Origin: Lysobacterales bacterium
Lineage (GTDB): Bacteria > Pseudomonadota > Gammaproteobacteria > Xanthomonadales > Rhodanobacteraceae
NCBI GenBank assembly: GCA_013298265.1
Contig: JAAFHE010000228.1
Span: 1-6,587 of the forward strand
Length of the DNA: 6,587 bases
Direction of reading: 5' to 3'
Shown here: piece by piece, positions 5,260-6,587 of the stretch
How positions within the stretch are numbered: position 1 is the first letter of the stretch
Layout: each line of letters opens with the position of its first letter
Translations under genes and position numbers: made by a program
The notes under the pieces: model-generated
Databases searched by the model: none
Told to the model about the DNA's origin: nothing
Seen by the model: only the letters and a program-made list of their open reading frames with translations

Positions 5260-6050
5260 ATGGCGACGGCGCCTTTGATCGCCGCATGCGACTCGTAACC
5301 GTCGACGCGGATGTCGTCGAAGCCGAAATCGAACAGCGAACGCACCTGCGGATTCAGCTGCAGCCGCGGCAGCGGCAGCGGCGTACGCGTGAGCTGCTCG
5401 TTCACCTGGTCGAGATGATTGAGGTAAATGTGCGCATCACCGAACGTGTGCACAAAGTCGCCAGGCTCGAGATCGCAGACCTGGGCGATCAGGTGGGTCA
5501 GCAGCGCATAGCTCGCGATATTGAACGGCACGCCGAGGAACACGTCGGCGGAACGCTGGTAGAGCTGGCAGGACAGTCGCCCCTGCGCGACATGGAACTG
5601 GAACAGCGCATGGCAGGGCATCAGCGCCATGCGCTCGAGTTCGCCCACGTTCCACGCGCTGACGACGAGACGGCGCGAATCCGGATTGCGCCGGATCTCG
5701 TCGACCACCCAGCGGATCTGGTCGATCGTGCGTCCGTCCGCGCCTTCCCAGGCGCGCCATTGCTTGCCGTAGACAGGGCCGAGGTCGCCCTGCGCATCGG
5801 CCCATTCGTCCCAGATCGTGACCTTGTTGTCACGCAGGTAGGCGATGTTGGTATCGCCGCGCAGGAACCACAGCAGTTCATGCACGATCGCACGCAGATA
5901 CAACTTCTTGGTCGTGACCAGCGGGAAGCCCTGCGCCAGATCGAAACGCAGCTGCCGCCCGAACACGCTGAGCGTGCCGGTGCCGGTGCGGTCGGCCTTG
6001 CGCACGCCATGGTCGAGGATGTCCTGGACGAGATCGAGATAGGCACGCAT
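5256..6050 (-). CDS. thyA: Thymidylate synthase
   Basis: The protein has 264 residues, identical in length to E. coli ThyA, and residue numbers agree with it. Key residues are Arg21 (DRTGTGT loop), Arg126-Arg127 (NPDSRR), catalytic Cys146 in MPCH, Asp169 and Asn177 in [16 protein letters not shown], and His207/Tyr209 in DAHIY. Trp80 and the segment [23 protein letters not shown] (79-101) are also conserved, and the C-terminus keeps the mobile AVAI. It methylates dUMP to dTMP with methylenetetrahydrofolate and yields dihydrofolate for FolA, which follows with a 4-nt overlap. I start it at the ATG of 6048-6050, where homology begins. An in-frame GTG at 6119 would add 23 unlike residues. No clear Shine-Dalgarno sequence precedes the ATG; a TACCAT hexamer lies 9 nt upstream. 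The lgt gene that often precedes thyA is absent here. Confidence 0.97.
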   Translation of the reverse strand: MRAYLDLVQDILDHGVRKADRTGTGTLSVFGRQLRFDLAQGFPLVTTKKLYLRAIVHELLWFLRGDTNIAYLRDNKVTIWDEWADAQGDLGPVYGKQWRAWEGADGRTIDQIRWVVDEIRRNPDSRRLVVSAWNVGELERMALMPCHALFQFHVAQGRLSCQLYQRSADVFLGVPFNIASYALLTHLIAQVCDLEPGDFVHTFGDAHIYLNHLDQVNEQLTRTPLPLPRLQLNPQVRSLFDFGFDDIRVDGYESHAAIKGAVAI

Positions 6051-6104
6051 AGGCGCGACATGGTAGCCGACGAAGCAGAAATAGAGTGGATAGGAGCGAG
6101 AAAT

Positions 6105-6146
6105 GAGTAGAGGCAGCACGGAAGCGCTTCCGCTCGCCTCTCACTC
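6105..6146. promoter_or_regulatory. Palindromic operator-like site between thyA and the GYF-AIM24 gene
   Basis: CGGAAGCGCTTCCG (6119-6132) is a perfect 14-bp palindrome. It is flanked by a second, imperfect dyad: GAGTAGAGGC (6105-6114) against GCCTCTCACTC (6136-6146), matching apart from one inserted base. The AAGCGCTT core with a central CG resembles LacI-family operators. It lies 69 bp upstream of thyA and 72 bp upstream of the divergent gene, so it could affect either. No cognate regulator is in the window. Confidence 0.4.
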
Positions 6147-6168
6147 CTCTCCACTGTTTCCTGTTCCT

Positions 6169-6176
6169 TATACACT
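6169..6176 (+). promoter_or_regulatory. Possible -10 region of the GYF-AIM24 gene
   Basis: TATACACT in an otherwise pyrimidine-rich leader lies 28 nt before the ATG and is the most TATAAT-like plus-strand sequence in the gap. No good -35 is seen 16-18 nt upstream, so the call is weak. Confidence 0.25.
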
Positions 6177-6193
6177 CGCCGCATCGTCAATTC

Positions 6194-6198
6194 GGGAG
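6194..6198 (+). promoter_or_regulatory. Ribosome-binding site of the GYF-AIM24 gene
   Basis: GGGAG lies 6 nt before the ATG at 6205. It is the clearest Shine-Dalgarno sequence in the right half of the window and fixes the start of this gene. Confidence 0.7.
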
Positions 6199-6204
6199 CA
6201 CACA

Positions 6205-6587
6205 ATGGCACAGTGGTTCTTCAACTACAGCGGCGAGCAGAGCGGTCCGTTCGAGGACGCCCAGGCACGGGACCAGGCCCGGCGCAACGCCAACGGCCAC
6301 TGCTGGCGCCAGGGCTTCGCCGAATGGAAGCCGATCGGCCAGGTCGAGGAACTGCGCGACAGCCTTGCTTCGCTGCCGCCGGTTGCGCCGCCCGTCGCGC
6401 GCACGGCTGGCCAGCGCAAGGCCGATGACATCGACTACCGCATCTTCGGTTCGGACATGCAGTTCGTCGAGATCGAGCTCGACCCGGGCGAGAGCGCGAT
6501 CGCCGAGGCCGGCTCCATGATGTACAAGGAGGCCGACGTCAAGCTCGATACCGTGTTCGGCGATGGTTCCCAGGCCGGCAACGGCGG
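6205..6587 (+). CDS. GYF-domain plus AIM24 (TIGR00266-type) protein, C-terminus outside window
   Basis: 127 residues are visible before the window ends, with no stop. Residues 1-52 match a bacterial GYF_2 domain: WFFNYSGEQSGPFED at the start, then CWRQGFAEWKPIGQVEEL (33-50) with Trp34 and Trp41. Such domains bind proline-rich or unstructured peptides. A short Pro/Ala linker (57-72) follows. From residue 75 the sequence DIDYRIFGSDMQFVEIEL and then AEAGSMMYKEADV (100-112) opens an AIM24/TIGR00266 domain, a beta-rich fold named for a yeast mitochondrial inner-membrane protein and of unknown function in bacteria. No signal peptide is seen, so it is probably cytoplasmic or membrane-associated from inside. 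It diverges from thyA across 154 bp. The domain assignment is by pattern and fairly firm; the role is unknown. Confidence 0.85.
   Translation, partial: MAQWFFNYSGEQSGPFEDAQARDQARRNANGHCWRQGFAEWKPIGQVEELRDSLASLPPVAPPVARTAGQRKADDIDYRIFGSDMQFVEIELDPGESAIAEAGSMMYKEADVKLDTVFGDGSQAGNG

Noticed and set aside
5286..6110. Open frame of 274 codons on the plus strand opposite thyA
   Set aside because: It is fully antisense to a thymidylate synthase with every catalytic residue present; no family signature and no ribosome-binding site.
6051..6119. GTG start for thyA adding 23 residues
   Set aside because: ThyA homology and the standard 264-residue length begin at the ATG of 6048-6050; the extension is hydrophobic and unrelated.

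Overview
The window is GC-rich (mid-60s percent by eye) bacterial chromosome. It carries ordinary housekeeping genes with strong Gammaproteobacteria-type protein sequences: NudE at 186 aa and ThyA at 264 aa have the same lengths as the E. coli proteins, ApaG-ApaH is a gene pair, and a GYF-AIM24 gene lies at the right edge. The gene content and composition suggest Xanthomonadales (Lysobacter, Rhodanobacter or Luteimonas-like). That placement is an inference from family knowledge and has not been tested by a search. No mobile element, tRNA, rRNA or CRISPR array was seen.

Layout. A 5' fragment of a DUF962/Mpo1-like membrane protein gene runs off the left edge (1-136, minus). It diverges from a small exported helical-repeat protein of unknown function (328-771, plus), which is followed by a strong intrinsic terminator (932-963). 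Next is a minus-strand operon, transcribed right to left: nudE (3210-2650), cysQ (2653-1850) and mazG (1831-1010). nudE and cysQ overlap by 4 nt, and cysQ and mazG are 18 nt apart. A gap of 270 bp (3211-3480) separates nudE from the divergent, overlapping apaG-apaH pair (3481-4712, plus). apaH converges, with only 16 bp between, on a second minus-strand operon, thyA-folA (6050-4729), whose genes overlap by 4 nt. At the right edge a GYF-AIM24 gene (6205 onward, plus) diverges from thyA.

How the genes fit together. NudE (ADP-ribose, dinucleoside polyphosphates, NADH), CysQ (adenosine 3',5'-bisphosphate), MazG (NTPs) and ApaH (Ap4A) all remove signalling, toxic or non-canonical nucleotides, so the middle of the window is a nucleotide-sanitation cluster. 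ThyA and FolA form the thymidylate cycle: ThyA makes dTMP and releases dihydrofolate, which FolA reduces.

The points most worth checking are small. They are a 15-bp tandem repeat that makes a pentapeptide-repeat tail on FolA and runs through its stop codon; a 9-bp operator-like inverted repeat over the likely nudE promoter; and a 14-bp perfect palindrome between thyA and the GYF-AIM24 gene. I found no convincing new multi-gene system.
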